Assembly: GCF_001941845.1 (NCBI RefSeq)
Contig: NZ_CP018870.1
Coordinates: 496,001-560,000 of the forward strand
Direction of reading: 5' to 3'
DNA length: 64,000 bases
Source: Streptomyces sp. TN58
GTDB lineage: Bacteria; Actinomycetota; Actinomycetes; Streptomycetales; Streptomycetaceae
In this document: piece after piece, positions 44,384-54,268 of the stretch
Numbering within the stretch: position 1 is the stretch's first letter
How the letters are laid out: every line of letters starts with the position of its first letter
Notes under the pieces: generated by a model
Databases searched by the model: none
Told to the model about the DNA's origin: nothing
What the model saw: only the letters and a program-made list of their open reading frames with translations
Position numbers and translations under genes: made by a program

Positions 44384-44546
44384 AGGGCTGTCCCGTAATC
44401 CCTGGCGGATCAGTGCGAGGTGTCGGATGCGGTGCATCGCAAGGCGGAGGAGCGTCCTCGTACCGGGCGTATGCGGGCGCTTTGCGACAACGCGGCGAGG
44501 CGCCGTAGCCGGCGCCGCGCGCCCGCCGGGGAATACTGACAGCCCT
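44384..44546. mobile_element. Possible MITE or IS remnant
   Basis: AGGGCTGTC at 44384-44392 and its exact complement at 44538-44546 bound a 163-base segment without a gene. Beyond the 9-bp perfect ends, the left end continues CCCGTAATCCC and the right end, read inward, continues AGTATTCCCC, an imperfect extension. From recall, Streptomyces IS5-type elements have ends beginning GGGCTGTCCCGTAA. The right end falls exactly on the stop codon of the neighbouring gene. No target-site duplication longer than a few bases is obvious. Confidence 0.4.
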
Positions 44547-44794
44547 CAGGGGAGGTCGTCGGTCGGCGGGTCGGCCTCGTAGACGTGCGGGGTGTCGGAC
44601 TCCCACTCCACCAGTTCGGTGCCGCCGAGGACGACGTCGTCGGGGTCCGGCATGCCCGCCCGCCGCAGGAACTCGATGAGGTCCTCGTCCGAGCGGGCCA
44701 GGCCGAGGGGCTCCTCCCTGGTGGCGGTCCGCAGGGTCACCTGCCGGCCCCCCGAGGGGAAGATCCGGTGTACGACGACGGGAGCATGGTGCAT
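44546..44794 (-). CDS. Small protein of unknown function
   Basis: An 82-residue acidic protein. It opens MHHAPVVVHRIFPSGGRQVT and continues with 'LGLARSDEDLIEFLRRAGMP' and 'DDVVLGGTELVEWE'. The regular alternation suggests an alpha/beta fold of small size. No family is recognised. ATG 44794 follows GGGGGT, a weak ribosome site. Its stop codon coincides with the inferred end of the repeat-like element, so the C-terminus may have been altered by insertion. Confidence 0.55.
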   Translation of the reverse strand: MHHAPVVVHRIFPSGGRQVTLRTATREEPLGLARSDEDLIEFLRRAGMPDPDDVVLGGTELVEWESDTPHVYEADPPTDDLP

Positions 44795-44837
44795 ACCCCC
44801 AGCCTCGCCGGACCGGACCGGTCCGGCATCCCGGGAG

Positions 44838-45374
44838 TCAGCGCGTTCGGCCGACGGTGGCGGCGCGGTCGGCGGACGCGCGGACACGGAAGGTGGAGGG
44901 GTCGGGGTAGGTCGCCTTCTCGGCCCGGACGACCTCTTCTATCTCGGCCTTGAAGGCGGGCTCGAAGAAGTCGACACCGAGGAGCAGTTCCAGTCCCCGC
45001 AGCGTGGGGTCGAGCAGCGGGCGCGCCATCCGTGCCCCGCCTCCGCCGATCCCGGGGAATCCGGCCCGCGCGATCGCCGGCCGGGCGGCCACGCGGTCCT
45101 CGACGCCCGCTGTCGCGAAGCCGAGGATCAGCGCGAGTTCGGCGAGGAACTTCCGGGTGCCCAGAGCCATCTCCTCGGCGCCCTGGAGCGTCTGTACGGC
45201 GCCTCCCGCGACCTTGAAGTCGTCGCCGGTGCGCTTGAGGCCGCGCGTCTCGTACACGGCGAGCGCCTCCTCGAAGAGCCGCCCCGCCTCGTCGACCGCC
45301 CGCATCGCCGTCACCAGCCGGTCGATGTCGATGTCGCTGCCGCTACCGCTACCGCTGCCGATCTCGCGCTCCAC
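44838..45374 (-). CDS. Helical protein of unknown function
   Basis: A 178-residue protein starting with a Ser/Gly linker and acidic run (GSGSGSGSDIDIDRL). Two or three long amphipathic helices follow ('LFEEALAVYETRGLK', 'LGTRKFLAELALILGFA'), then a C-terminal part with 'LLGVDFFEPAFKAEIEEVVR'. The GTG at 45374 follows CCAGGAGG, a very good ribosome site. No homologous family is recognised. It lies 43 bases upstream of the small acidic protein gene on the same strand. Confidence 0.6.
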   Translation of the reverse strand: MEREIGSGSGSGSDIDIDRLVTAMRAVDEAGRLFEEALAVYETRGLKRTGDDFKVAGGAVQTLQGAEEMALGTRKFLAELALILGFATAGVEDRVAARPAIARAGFPGIGGGGARMARPLLDPTLRGLELLLGVDFFEPAFKAEIEEVVRAEKATYPDPSTFRVRASADRAATVGRTR

Positions 45375-45556
45375 GCTGCCTCCTGGTCCGGAACTGTGCT
45401 GCACAGACCGTAGGAGGCAATGTCCCGCTGGGGAACCTCCCTGCGCGGCATATCTCGCGGGCCGCGCTCCGGTGCGGCCGGACGTACGCCTCCGCACGCG
45501 CCCCGCCCCTCCCGAAAAGCCCCACGGCCGGGCCCGGTGCGGGGATACTCGGACGC

Positions 45557-45931
45557 GTGGAACTGCACATCGATCACCGCTGGCTGCTGGAGCGGCAGGA
45601 GGCGCTGTTCAAGGACGTGGAGGTCGCCGACCACTCCGCCCTGGTCGCCGCCGTGGCCCGGCACCGGGTCAACACGCCCAGCCTGGAGGTGGACGCCCCC
45701 GACGCGTACTGGCGGGCGGCCGCCCTGCTCGACGCGATCGTGCTGCTCCGGCCGCTGCCCACCTCGAACGAGTACTTCGCCTACGGCGTCGCCGTCGCCT
45801 ACATCGAGGCCTCCGGGAAGGCGGTGGAGGCCTCCTACGAGCAGTGGCGCGACCTCGTCACCGACATCCGCATGCTGCGCGTCAGCGTCTTCGACGTCGC
45901 CGCCCGGCTGCGCTCGTGGCAGCCGGCCTGA
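45557..45931 (+). CDS. Doc/Fic-like small protein, possibly a degenerate toxin
   Basis: A 124-residue helical protein. The order of helices and small motifs ('HSALVAAVARHRV', 'WRAAALLDAIVLLRPLPTSN', 'FAYGVAVAYIEASGKAV') resembles short Streptomyces proteins annotated as Fic-family toxin components. The Fic active-site motif HPFxxGNGR is absent; the place where it would be reads PTSNEYFAYG. It is therefore either an inactive relative or unrelated. GATACT (45544-45549) lies 7 bases before the GTG, suggesting a leaderless message. No antitoxin-like gene is adjacent. Confidence 0.5.
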   Translation: MELHIDHRWLLERQEALFKDVEVADHSALVAAVARHRVNTPSLEVDAPDAYWRAAALLDAIVLLRPLPTSNEYFAYGVAVAYIEASGKAVEASYEQWRDLVTDIRMLRVSVFDVAARLRSWQPA

Positions 45932-45961
45932 GGACCGCACACGGCCTCGTGCCCGCCGCGG

Positions 45962-46348
45962 TCAGCGCCTGCGCTGGGCGGGGGTGCCCGCCAGCAGCGC
46001 CTCCGAGACGAGCCGCGCGCCACGGGAGAGGCGGCTCAGCTGCTCCAGCTCCAGGGCGTACATCCTGATCGAGTTCTCGATGACCGACTCGGCGACGCCC
46101 ATCATGGGCAGCTCGGCGCGGCTGGTCTGCAGGGCCGCCCGTACCGCCCGCATCTCGTGCTGGAGCTGGAGCTGGACATGCCGGGCGAGGAGTGCGTGGT
46201 GGCGGGTCAGCGTGAGGTAGCCGCCGTAGCGGGCCGGCAGCAGGTCCCGCAGCCATCGGGTGGCTGAGCGCTCCCAGTCGTGCGTACCTGGAGCCTTGAC
46301 CTGCAGGGGCCAGTCCGGGCTGAGCGTAAACGTGGCCGTCTGGGGCAT
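45962..46348 (-). CDS. Helical protein of unknown function
   Basis: A 128-residue protein. It begins MPQTATFTLSPDWPLQVKAP, then continues with long basic and hydrophobic helices ('RWLRDLLPARYGGYLTLTRH', 'HALLARHVQLQLQHEMRAVR') and ends in 'LEQLSRLSRGARLVSEALLAG'. No family is recognised. ATG 46348 follows GGAAG. It ends 31 bases from the convergent Doc-like gene. Confidence 0.55.
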   Translation of the reverse strand: MPQTATFTLSPDWPLQVKAPGTHDWERSATRWLRDLLPARYGGYLTLTRHHALLARHVQLQLQHEMRAVRAALQTSRAELPMMGVAESVIENSIRMYALELEQLSRLSRGARLVSEALLAGTPAQRRR

Positions 46349-46725
46349 TCTCGTCACTTCCGAGGGGTGTCGAAGCTCTGATCGAGACGTTCTGTCGAGA
46401 CGTGTGAGGGGCGGCCTCGGCCCAGGGGTTGACCGAGGCCGCCATGGGCGCTCTGCACAGATCCGAAAGCCTGGACTCGACCCGCGGTCGCGACGTGAGG
46501 AGGAGGTTCGTCGTACCGCGGTGCGTTCGAGAGGACGTGGGGTCGTCCTCCTTGGCATCTGGTGGATCAGGAGCGCCGTCGTCAGTAAACATATATACCG
46601 TCGAGTAAGCAAGGGTATGAAAAATTTCATGCACCTCGACGGCTGAATATCGCCTGGTGGGGTCGGCGCGGGAGGGTTCACGGGAAACGCGGGAACGCGG
46701 GAGACGCGCCGGCGACGCGGGAGCG
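46349..46725. other. Intergenic region with an AT-rich patch and a palindrome
   Basis: Between 46580 and 46640 the sequence is unusually AT-rich for this window (GTAAACATATATACC, then ATGAAAAATTTCAT, whose outer bases pair over 6 bp at 46617-46630). It lies between the end of the RpiR gene and the start of the small helical gene, so it may hold the promoter of the latter. No gene is seen. Confidence 0.5.
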
Positions 46726-47646
46726 CTACAGGAAGAAGCCGTGCTGGTCCGCCACGTGCTCGTAGTCCTCCAGACGGGCCTGGGTCCGCTCGGGATCGGC
46801 GTCCGCCATCGCCTGGAGCAGGGCCGCCGAGAGCATTCCGGGGGCCGCGTAGGAGTCGAACACCAGGCGGGATCCGGTCGCCGCCGTCAGGGCCACGTCG
46901 GCCTCGTCCACCAGCGGCCCGAGGGTGGGATCCGTGATCAGGACGACGCGCAGGCCCGTGCTGCGGGCGGCCCGGACGGCGGACAGGGTCTCCTTGGCGT
47001 GCCGCGGCATGGCGAACGCCAGGACCCAGGTCCCGCCGGCCGCCCTGGACTGGAGCAGGGCGTCGAAGGCGACGCTGCCGCCGCGCGTCACCAGGCGCAC
47101 GTCGGGGTGGATGCGCCGGGCGGCGTACGCGAAGTACTCCGCCAGGGAGACCGAGATGCGCAGGCCGAGGATCGTCAGCGGCACGGAGGCGGCCAGCTCC
47201 CGGCCGATGTCCAGGACCTGGTTGGTGTCGGCGAGGAGCCGGCGCACGTTCTCCAGGTTCTCGATCTCCGCGTCGACGGCCGCCTGGAGCTCGTTGCGGC
47301 GGATCTGCTCGCGGGTGTCGGTCGCGCCGGCCACGGCGCTGAGCGCGATCGGCTGGAGCACGTCACGCAGGGCCGGGTAGCCGCTGAAGCCGAGCGAGGA
47401 CGCGAAGCGGGTCACGGAGGGCTGGCTGACGCCCACCCGCTCGGCGAGCTCGGTGATCGAGAGGAAGGCGGCCTCGGTGAGGTGGTCGATCAGGTACTGG
47501 GCGATGCGCCGCTGGCCCGGGGACAGGCGGCGGCCGTCGAAGAGCGCGAGGAGCCGGTCGGCCGGAGGGCGGACGGGCTCCTCGGCCGACTGACCGCTCG
47601 GCGTGATCGCAGCCGCTTGTGCGCGTGCCTGCTGCCCCGATGACAC
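46726..47646 (-). CDS. MurR/RpiR family transcriptional regulator
   Basis: A 306-residue regulator. The N-terminal HTH_6 (about 30-100) includes 'FLSITELAERVGVSQPSVTR' and FASSLGFSGYP. The C-terminal SIS domain (about 135-275) binds sugar phosphates in this family ('VPLTILGLRISVSLAEYFAY' and following residues). The GTG at 47646 has AGGAGG 7 bases before it. It lies 64 bases downstream of the FMN reductase gene and on the same strand as the spore-pigment operon, but the family more often controls sugar metabolism. Confidence 0.85.
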   Translation of the reverse strand: MSSGQQARAQAAAITPSGQSAEEPVRPPADRLLALFDGRRLSPGQRRIAQYLIDHLTEAAFLSITELAERVGVSQPSVTRFASSLGFSGYPALRDVLQPIALSAVAGATDTREQIRRNELQAAVDAEIENLENVRRLLADTNQVLDIGRELAASVPLTILGLRISVSLAEYFAYAARRIHPDVRLVTRGGSVAFDALLQSRAAGGTWVLAFAMPRHAKETLSAVRAARSTGLRVVLITDPTLGPLVDEADVALTAATGSRLVFDSYAAPGMLSAALLQAMADADPERTQARLEDYEHVADQHGFFL

Positions 47647-47710
47647 CGGAGGGCCTCCTTCTCACGTCACTCGCGCTCAAACATAGCCCACCCCTCGCGG
47701 GCGATGATGA

Positions 47711-48418
47711 TCAGTCCTGGGCGCGTGAGGTGACCGGGGCGTCGGTGCGGTCGCCCAGGAACTCGTACCAGCGGCGCTGGAGGCACAGGTAGCGGGTGTC
47801 CGCCTCGACCAGGTCGAGGAACGAGCCGATCGTCGCGGTCAGGCGCTCGCCCAGGCCCGGGTCGGTGAGGGCGCCGTCCTCGGTGAAGGCGTGGTGGGCG
47901 CCCGCCAGGCTGAACATGTCCGGATAGACGCGGGCCCCGAGGTGTTCGAGGGGGACCCGCAGGGCCCACAGTCCGCGGTTGCCGCCGACCATCGAGGGTG
48001 AGGCCGACACCAGCAGGGTCTGCTTGTCCTTGAAGGGCTGCGGCCGGTAGCGGGACACCCAGTCGACGGCGTTCTTCAGGACGCCCGGCACGGAGGCGTT
48101 GTACTCGGGCGAGGCGATGATCAGCGCGTGGGCCGCCTCGATCCGCTCACACAGGGCGAGGGCGCCGTCGGGCAGCCCTTCGCCGGCCTCGGCGTCGCCG
48201 TCGTAGGGGGGCATGGGGAAGTCGCGGAGGGTGACGGGTTCCGCCACGGCACCGGCCTCGCGCACCATCGCGGCGACGAGGGCCGCGAGCCGGACGTTGA
48301 CCGATCCGGTACGGGAGGACCCGGACAGGACGAGCGCGCGCAGCGAGGTACGGGGGTGCTCCCCGTCGTGCGGGCGGCCCGGATCCGTCGGGAAGCGGTC
48401 GGGGTCTGTCGGGTTCAT
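47711..48418 (-). CDS. NADPH-dependent FMN reductase family protein
   Basis: A 235-residue flavodoxin-fold reductase. The FMN phosphate loop is LVLSGSSRTGSVNVRL, and the family motif SPEYNASVPGVLKNAVDWVS follows. Residues 1-25 before the fold are hydrophilic. The enzyme would reduce FMN or quinones with NADPH. It is downstream of the spore-pigment cyclase on the same strand with a 209-base gap that contains a heptamer repeat. It may supply reducing equivalents to the pathway, but it is not part of the classical whiE set. ATG 48418 has GGAG upstream. Confidence 0.83.
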   Translation of the reverse strand: MNPTDPDRFPTDPGRPHDGEHPRTSLRALVLSGSSRTGSVNVRLAALVAAMVREAGAVAEPVTLRDFPMPPYDGDAEAGEGLPDGALALCERIEAAHALIIASPEYNASVPGVLKNAVDWVSRYRPQPFKDKQTLLVSASPSMVGGNRGLWALRVPLEHLGARVYPDMFSLAGAHHAFTEDGALTDPGLGERLTATIGSFLDLVEADTRYLCLQRRWYEFLGDRTDAPVTSRAQD

Positions 48419-48430
48419 CGTCTCCTGCCC

Positions 48431-48479
48431 TCGGCTCTCGGCTCTCGGCTCTCGGCTCTCGGCTCTCGGCTCTCGGCTC
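48431..48479. repeat. Seven-copy heptanucleotide tandem repeat
   Basis: TCGGCTC is repeated seven times without a change (49 bases), directly upstream of the ribosome site and start of the FMN reductase gene. Read on the minus strand the unit is GAGCCGA. Since 7 is not a multiple of 3 the tract would shift frames if it were translated, but it lies in the leader. Replication slippage could alter its copy number between strains. Confidence 0.9.
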
Positions 48480-48627
48480 TCCACCATCGGTTCGCCGCCA
48501 TCGGTTCGCGGTGCTTTGCTGCCGGGTCTTTGCTGCCGGGTCCCGGTCCGGGCCCGCGGACGTCCGGCCGTCGACGCGCGGCGGGACCCGCACACGCCGG
48601 TGTGCGGGTCCCGTCCGGGCCGCCGGG

Positions 48628-48969
48628 TCACTTCGCGCGGGGGTTCTCCCAGCGGTAGAACTCCTGGGCCATGGCGTCCTTCGGGCTGCGCCACGTCGCC
48701 GGGTTGTGAGGGCTGATGAACGCCTGGAGCCGGTCGCTCAGCCTGCGGAACTCCGGGTGGTCGGTGACCTGGGCGATGGCCGGGCCGGGCGCCCGGTCCG
48801 CCTCGATGAAGTGCATGTAGACGTCGTCGAACTGGAAGAGGCTCCGCCGGGTGACCCCGACCAGGTGCGGCAGTTCACCCGCGTCCGAGTCCGCGAAGAG
48901 CTCGGCGATGTCGGGGCCCGACCCCGGCGCCATGCGGGCGACGATGAGGGCGCGGTGCGTGTCGTTCAT
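48628..48969 (-). CDS. TcmI-family type II polyketide cyclase (whiE ORF VII-like)
   Basis: A 113-residue protein. It has the TcmI ferredoxin-like fold signature: 'RALIVARMAPGSGPDIAELF', 'VTRRSLFQFDDVYMHFIEA', 'HPEFRRLSDRLQAFISPHNP'. TcmI-type proteins close the last ring of aromatic polyketides. It is the last gene of the spore-pigment operon in the same order as whiE of S. coelicolor. ATG 48969 is chosen for family length. The aromatase gene ends 49 bases upstream. Confidence 0.9.
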   Translation of the reverse strand: MNDTHRALIVARMAPGSGPDIAELFADSDAGELPHLVGVTRRSLFQFDDVYMHFIEADRAPGPAIAQVTDHPEFRRLSDRLQAFISPHNPATWRSPKDAMAQEFYRWENPRAK

Positions 48970-49018
48970 CCGGCTGCTTGCCTTTCGTTTCGGAGAGGTC
49001 CCAGGACGTCGTCGGACG

Positions 49019-49754
<736 letters not shown>

Positions 49755-49795
49755 GTGGGTGCTCTTTTCCTTGGGTCCCGCTCGGGCCCGGCGGG

Positions 49796-51031
49796 CTAGG
49801 CCGCCGGGGAGCCCTTGCGGACGACGAGCGCGGAGTTCGACCCCATCCGGCCGCGGCTGAGCACGAGCGCCGTGCGCAGCTCCGCCGGCCGGGCGCTGCC
49901 CGTCACCACGTCGAGGTCGTGGCACACGTCGTAGACGTTCGGGGTCGGCGGCACGACGCCGTGCTCCAGCGCCAGTACCGCGGCCGCGGTGTCGAGGGCG
50001 GGAGCGGCGCAGTACGCCCGGCCGGTACCGGACTTGGGCGCCGTGACCGGCACCTTGCGTCCGTGGTCGCCGAGGGCGTGGAGGATCGCGGCCGCTTCGG
50101 CCGCGTCGGCCTCCGGGGTCCCGAGGGCGTCGGCGAAGACGACGTCGACGTCCTCGGGGGCGCAGCCGGCTTCCCGGAGGGCGCCGCGGACGGCGTGGGC
50201 CAGGCCCTCGCCGGCCTCGTCGCGCCGCCGGGTGCCGCTGAACGTGGCTGCGTGGCCCGCCAGTTCGGCTCGTACGGTGGCTCCTCGGCGGCGGGCCTCG
50301 GCCTCGTCCTCGACGACGAACATGGCGCCGCCCTCGGCGGGGACGTAGCCGCAGGCCTGGTCGGTGAAGGGACGGTAGGCGCGCTCCGGGTCGTCCCGCA
50401 GGCTCAGTCCCTCGTACTCCAGCTGGCAGACGATGGAGTACGGCGCGAGGGGTGCCTCCGTCGCTCCGGCCAGCATGGCCCGGCTGCCCTGGCGGATCGC
50501 CCGGACGGCGTGCGCGAAGGCGTCGAGCCCGCCCGCCTCGTCGCTGCAGACGACCCCGCAAGGCCCCTTCAGCCCGCGGCGGATGGAGATCTGGCCGGTG
50601 CTGGCGGCGTAGAACCAGGCGATCGACTGGTACGGGCCCACGAAGCGCGGCCCCTGCTCCCAGAGGTGCTGCAGTTCGCGCTGGCCGAACTCGCCGCCGC
50701 CGGAGCCGGCGGCGGTGACGACTCCGAAGGAGAAGGGGTCGCCCTCGTAGTCGGCGCGGCCGAGCCGGGCGTCCTCCAGGGCGAGGTCGGCGGCGGCGAG
50801 GGCGTGGTGGGTGAACCGGTCGGTCTGGACGAGGAACTTGTCCTCGACCAGGGACCCCGGTTCGAAGCCCCGGACCTCGCCCGCGACGCGCAGCGGCAGG
50901 TGCTCGCAGCCCGGCCTGGTGACGCGGTCCAGGACGCTGACGCCGGACTGGGTCGCCTTCCAGAAGGCGTCGGCGCCGACGCCGTTGGGGGCGACGACCC
51001 CGATGCCCGTGATGACCGTACGGCTGGTCAC
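49796..51031 (-). CDS. Chain length factor / ketosynthase beta (whiE ORF IV-like)
   Basis: A 411-residue thiolase-fold protein paired with KS-alpha. Where KS-alpha has its active-site cysteine, this protein has E165 ([12 protein letters not shown] aligned to [12 protein letters not shown]). Most studied CLFs have glutamine at that place. The subunit decarboxylates malonyl-ACP or sets chain length. The GTG at 51031 overlaps the KS-alpha stop as GTGA, so the two are made in equal amounts. Confidence 0.93.
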   Translation of the reverse strand: MTSRTVITGIGVVAPNGVGADAFWKATQSGVSVLDRVTRPGCEHLPLRVAGEVRGFEPGSLVEDKFLVQTDRFTHHALAAADLALEDARLGRADYEGDPFSFGVVTAAGSGGGEFGQRELQHLWEQGPRFVGPYQSIAWFYAASTGQISIRRGLKGPCGVVCSDEAGGLDAFAHAVRAIRQGSRAMLAGATEAPLAPYSIVCQLEYEGLSLRDDPERAYRPFTDQACGYVPAEGGAMFVVEDEAEARRRGATVRAELAGHAATFSGTRRRDEAGEGLAHAVRGALREAGCAPEDVDVVFADALGTPEADAAEAAAILHALGDHGRKVPVTAPKSGTGRAYCAAPALDTAAAVLALEHGVVPPTPNVYDVCHDLDVVTGSARPAELRTALVLSRGRMGSNSALVVRKGSPAA

Positions 51032-52299
51032 GAGACCTCCTCCTTCGGCCGGGTCATGACCACGGCGGACTGGAAACCGCCGAAGCCGCTGCCCACGGAG
51101 AGCACGCTGCTCAGCTTCCGGCCCCGGGCGACCTTGGGCACGTAGTCCAGGTCGCATTCGGGGTCGGGCGTCTCGTAGTTGGCGGTCGGCGGGACCACCT
51201 GGTGGACCATGGCGAGGACGCAGGCGGCGAGTTCTATGGCCCCGATGGCGCCGAGGGAGTGCCCCACCATGGATTTGATGGAGGTCATCGGCGTCCTGTA
51301 GGCGTGCTCGCCCAGGACCTTCTTGACCGCCGCGGTCTCGTGGCGGTCGTTCTGCTTGGTGCCGGATCCGTGCGCGTTGACGTAGTCGATCTCGTCGGCG
51401 GCGATTCCGGCCTGGGCGAGGGCGGTCTCGATGGCCCGGGCCATCTCCAGGCCCTCGGTGGTCAGCCCGGTCATGTGGTGGGCGTTGCCGAAGGTGGCGT
51501 AGCCGCCGATCTCGCAGTAGACGGTCGCGCCGCGGGCCCGGGCGCGTTCCAGCTCTTCGAGCACGAGGACGGCTCCGCCCTCGCCGAGGACGAATCCGTC
51601 CCGGTCGGCGTCGAACGGGCGGGAGGCGTGGGCCGGGTCGTCGTTGTTCGGCGAGGTCGCCTTGATGGCGTCGAAGCAGGCGACGGTGATCGGCGATATC
51701 GGGGAGTCCGAGGCTCCGGCGATGCACACGTCCATCCGGCCCTCGGCGATGGCGTGCACGGCGTACCCGATGGCGTCGAGTCCCGAGGTGCAGCCGGTGG
51801 AGACGGTCTGGACGGGTCCGCGTGCTCCCGTCTGCTCCGCGACGGCGGAGGCGAGGGTGGCCGGTGTGAACGCCCGGTTCAGGTGCGGGCCGGCCAGCTT
51901 GTGGTCGACGTCCCACCAGGAGCCGGACTGGCTCACGGCGACGTAGTCGTGCTCCAGCCGGGTGGTGCCGCCGACGGCGGTGCCGAGGGAGACACCGGTC
52001 CGCCAGGCCTCGTCCGCGGTGAGGTCGAGTCGGGCGTCGCGCACCGCCTCGCGGGCTGCGACCAGGGCGAACTGGATGTACCGGTCCGCGCGTGCCGCCT
52101 CCTCCTCGTCGAGGCCGTGCTCGGCGGGGTCGAAGTCGACCTCGGCGGCTATCCGGGAACGGAATCCCGTCGGGTCGAAGAGGCTGATGCCCCGTGTCGC
52201 CGTACGCCCGTTGGACAGCAGGTCCCAGAAGTCGCGGACTCCGATGCCGCCGGGCGCGACGACGCCCACTCCGGTGACGGCCACCCGCCGGCGGGTCAC
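51028..52299 (-). CDS. Ketosynthase alpha of type II polyketide synthase (whiE ORF III-like)
   Basis: A 423-residue thiolase-fold enzyme. Catalytic residues are C170 ([10 protein letters not shown]), H310 ([11 protein letters not shown]) and H347 ([13 protein letters not shown]). It extends the polyketide with malonyl units on the ACP. GTG 52299 overlaps the cupin stop (GTGA), and its own stop overlaps the CLF start. It is the central enzyme of the spore-pigment operon. Confidence 0.96.
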   Translation of the reverse strand: MTRRRVAVTGVGVVAPGGIGVRDFWDLLSNGRTATRGISLFDPTGFRSRIAAEVDFDPAEHGLDEEEAARADRYIQFALVAAREAVRDARLDLTADEAWRTGVSLGTAVGGTTRLEHDYVAVSQSGSWWDVDHKLAGPHLNRAFTPATLASAVAEQTGARGPVQTVSTGCTSGLDAIGYAVHAIAEGRMDVCIAGASDSPISPITVACFDAIKATSPNNDDPAHASRPFDADRDGFVLGEGGAVLVLEELERARARGATVYCEIGGYATFGNAHHMTGLTTEGLEMARAIETALAQAGIAADEIDYVNAHGSGTKQNDRHETAAVKKVLGEHAYRTPMTSIKSMVGHSLGAIGAIELAACVLAMVHQVVPPTANYETPDPECDLDYVPKVARGRKLSSVLSVGSGFGGFQSAVVMTRPKEEVS

Positions 52300-52739
52300 G
52301 AGACCGCTCCTGTGCGGTCCGGCGGCTGCTCCCATGCGGTTCCCTCCGGGTTCGGGGCCTGCTCGGTGTCCACGTGTCCCAGTTCGGGGCGCGGGGCGAG
52401 GGGGCCGAGGTGGAAGACCATGCGGGCTTCGGTGTCTCCGACGTTGCGGAAGCGGTGGCGCGTGTTCAGGGGCACGAGCAGCCCCTGGTCGGTGCGCAGC
52501 GGGTGGGCCTCCCCGTCGAGGTCGACCTCCAGCCGGCCGCTGACGACGTACACGAACTCCTCGGAGTACGGGTGGTAGTGCTCGGCGATCGACTCTCCGG
52601 GGGCCATGATGGCCAGGCCCATGAAGCCGCTGGTCGAACCCACCGAGGTCGGGGTGAGGACGGCCCTCAGGTCGCCACCGCGCCGGCGGTTGGGCGGCGT
52701 CTCGCTCAGGTCCACGATGCGTGGGCGCTGTTGGGTCAT
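52296..52739 (-). CDS. Cupin domain protein (whiE ORF II-like)
   Basis: A 147-residue cupin-fold protein. The two cupin motifs are visible: '[20 protein letters not shown]' (metal-binding His/His/Glu) and '[20 protein letters not shown]'. It follows the SchA/CurD-like gene and overlaps the ketosynthase start by 4 bases. In spore-pigment operons this protein is of unknown role, perhaps a late cyclase or oxygenase. ATG 52739 has AGGAGG. Confidence 0.92.
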   Translation of the reverse strand: MTQQRPRIVDLSETPPNRRRGGDLRAVLTPTSVGSTSGFMGLAIMAPGESIAEHYHPYSEEFVYVVSGRLEVDLDGEAHPLRTDQGLLVPLNTRHRFRNVGDTEARMVFHLGPLAPRPELGHVDTEQAPNPEGTAWEQPPDRTGAVS

Positions 52740-52897
52740 GGTGGGTGCCTCCTGGCGTGGGGGGAGAGCCTCGACGGGGATCGGGGTGGGGTGGGTTCGG
52801 GGGGATCGGCGGGAGCCGTGGTGGGCCGGGGCCGGCTGGGCCGGCGGGGCCGCTGGGGCCGGAAGGGGGACCGGCCGGAGGACGGCCCCGGGGCGGA

Positions 52898-53995
52898 TCA
52901 GGACGGGGCGGGTGCCCGCCGGTCGGTGATCAGGTCCATGGTCCGGTGCGCGGCACGGCCCCGCCCGCCGGGCGCGACCGTCAGGCGGTCGAGCACCGCG
53001 GCCTTGCGCGGACCGGAGGTCCCGTAGACGGTCTCGGGGTCGGCATCCAGCGGGCCGCGTACGTCGATCAGCCGGACGACGATGTCGTCGCGCTGGAAGA
53101 TGCTGCTGCTCCGGACGGGGCTCTTGGGCCGGCGGGCGGCCGCCTCGTCCTGCCGGGCCAGGAACCGGGCGAGTGCCTGGCCGCAGCCGGGCTTCGCCGG
53201 GTAGAAGACCGCGTGCCGGCGCACCTCGGCGGACTCGGGCTCGGGTGCGGCGATGTGGTGGACGGCCGGGACGGCGGCGCGCATGAAGAACATGCGGGCC
53301 GATTCGGGGTCGCCGAGGTCGCGGTCCTGTTCGAGGTAGGGGTTGATGGCCTCCTCGACGGCGCGGACCTCGGGCTGTTCCGAGACGTGCCGCAGGGCCG
53401 CCATCAGGTCGCCCTGGACCTCGACCGTACGCACCACCCGGTTGCCGTGCATGAACAGCGAGGTGCGGCACAGGCGGGTGTGGTCGTCGACGCGTGCCGC
53501 AGGGGAGGCGTAGCTGGAGAGGATGGACGCGACCTCCTTCTCGCTGCCCGGCTTGACCGTGAAGGTGAGGGCGTGGCGCACGATGCCGGCGCCCAGGCGG
53601 GGCGTGGCCTGCAGGCGCGCCGTGGACGGCCGGGCCGCCTGGTCGTAGCCCCGTCCGGTCTCGCGCAGCACGGTGAACTTGAGCGGGCGCATGGAGCGCG
53701 CGCACGCGCCCAGCGGCCGCACCTGCTCGGCGTGGTGCTCGCTGTTGACCCAGGCGAGGTACTGCGGGGCGCTCTCCCACTCGCTCGTGATCAGCCACTG
53801 CGAGGGGTTCTCGAAGGACTGGCACAGCTGGTCGCTGATGTGTCCCGGGACCGACGCGATGTCGTTGCGGAGCTTTTCGTACGCCTCGAAGAACTGCTGC
53901 TGGGTCCCCTCGTGGAGATCCATCAGAAGGACGACCCGGAGCATGGAGCCGTCGAAGGCTGACTGCGACACCCGTTCGGACAGGGTGGTTGTCAT
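52898..53995 (-). CDS. SchA/CurD-like domain protein (whiE ORF I-like)
   Basis: A 365-residue protein, first gene of the spore-pigment operon. It contains an N-terminal ABM-type ferredoxin-like module (residues about 18-110: '[20 protein letters not shown]', '[20 protein letters not shown]') and two further repeats of about 100 residues with '[19 protein letters not shown]' and '[20 protein letters not shown]'. The SchA/CurD family occurs at this place in whiE-type clusters; its chemistry is not settled. The divergent hydroxylase gene lies 273 bases upstream. Confidence 0.88.
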   Translation of the reverse strand: MTTTLSERVSQSAFDGSMLRVVLLMDLHEGTQQQFFEAYEKLRNDIASVPGHISDQLCQSFENPSQWLITSEWESAPQYLAWVNSEHHAEQVRPLGACARSMRPLKFTVLRETGRGYDQAARPSTARLQATPRLGAGIVRHALTFTVKPGSEKEVASILSSYASPAARVDDHTRLCRTSLFMHGNRVVRTVEVQGDLMAALRHVSEQPEVRAVEEAINPYLEQDRDLGDPESARMFFMRAAVPAVHHIAAPEPESAEVRRHAVFYPAKPGCGQALARFLARQDEAAARRPKSPVRSSSIFQRDDIVVRLIDVRGPLDADPETVYGTSGPRKAAVLDRLTVAPGGRGRAAHRTMDLITDRRAPAPS

Positions 53996-54268
53996 CTACT
54001 CACTCCTTCATGAGGGGGTGGAGATCCATCGCGTACGGACCCCTCGTCCGTCACCGGTGGCGTCCGCCCGGGCCGGCGGCCGCCTCTGGGGAACGGCAGG
54101 CCGGCGCGTCTCAGGGGGAGCCGCTGTCGCTCATCGTCATCCGGGGAGGGGCGTACCGCTACATGTCGGGATCAAGCGGGTGACAACCGGCGAATCAACT
54201 GGGCCTCATCGCGGATCGGGGGCATAAAGAGTCCACTCCCCCACACAGAAAACAGGAGCCCGCAGCTG
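53996..54268. promoter_or_regulatory. Divergent promoter region of the spore-pigment locus
   Basis: 273 bases between the divergent starts of the SchA/CurD-like gene and the FAD hydroxylase gene. In S. coelicolor whiE this region holds two promoters, one dependent on a sporulation sigma factor. Here ribosome sites are visible for both genes (GGAGT-type before 53995, AACAGGAG before 54269), and a slightly AT-richer stretch lies at about 54180-54250. I cannot place -10 and -35 elements with confidence. Confidence 0.6.

Noticed and set aside
45557..45931. Naming this gene a toxin of a toxin-antitoxin system
   Set aside because: The catalytic Fic motif is missing and no antitoxin gene is adjacent, so only resemblance is reported.
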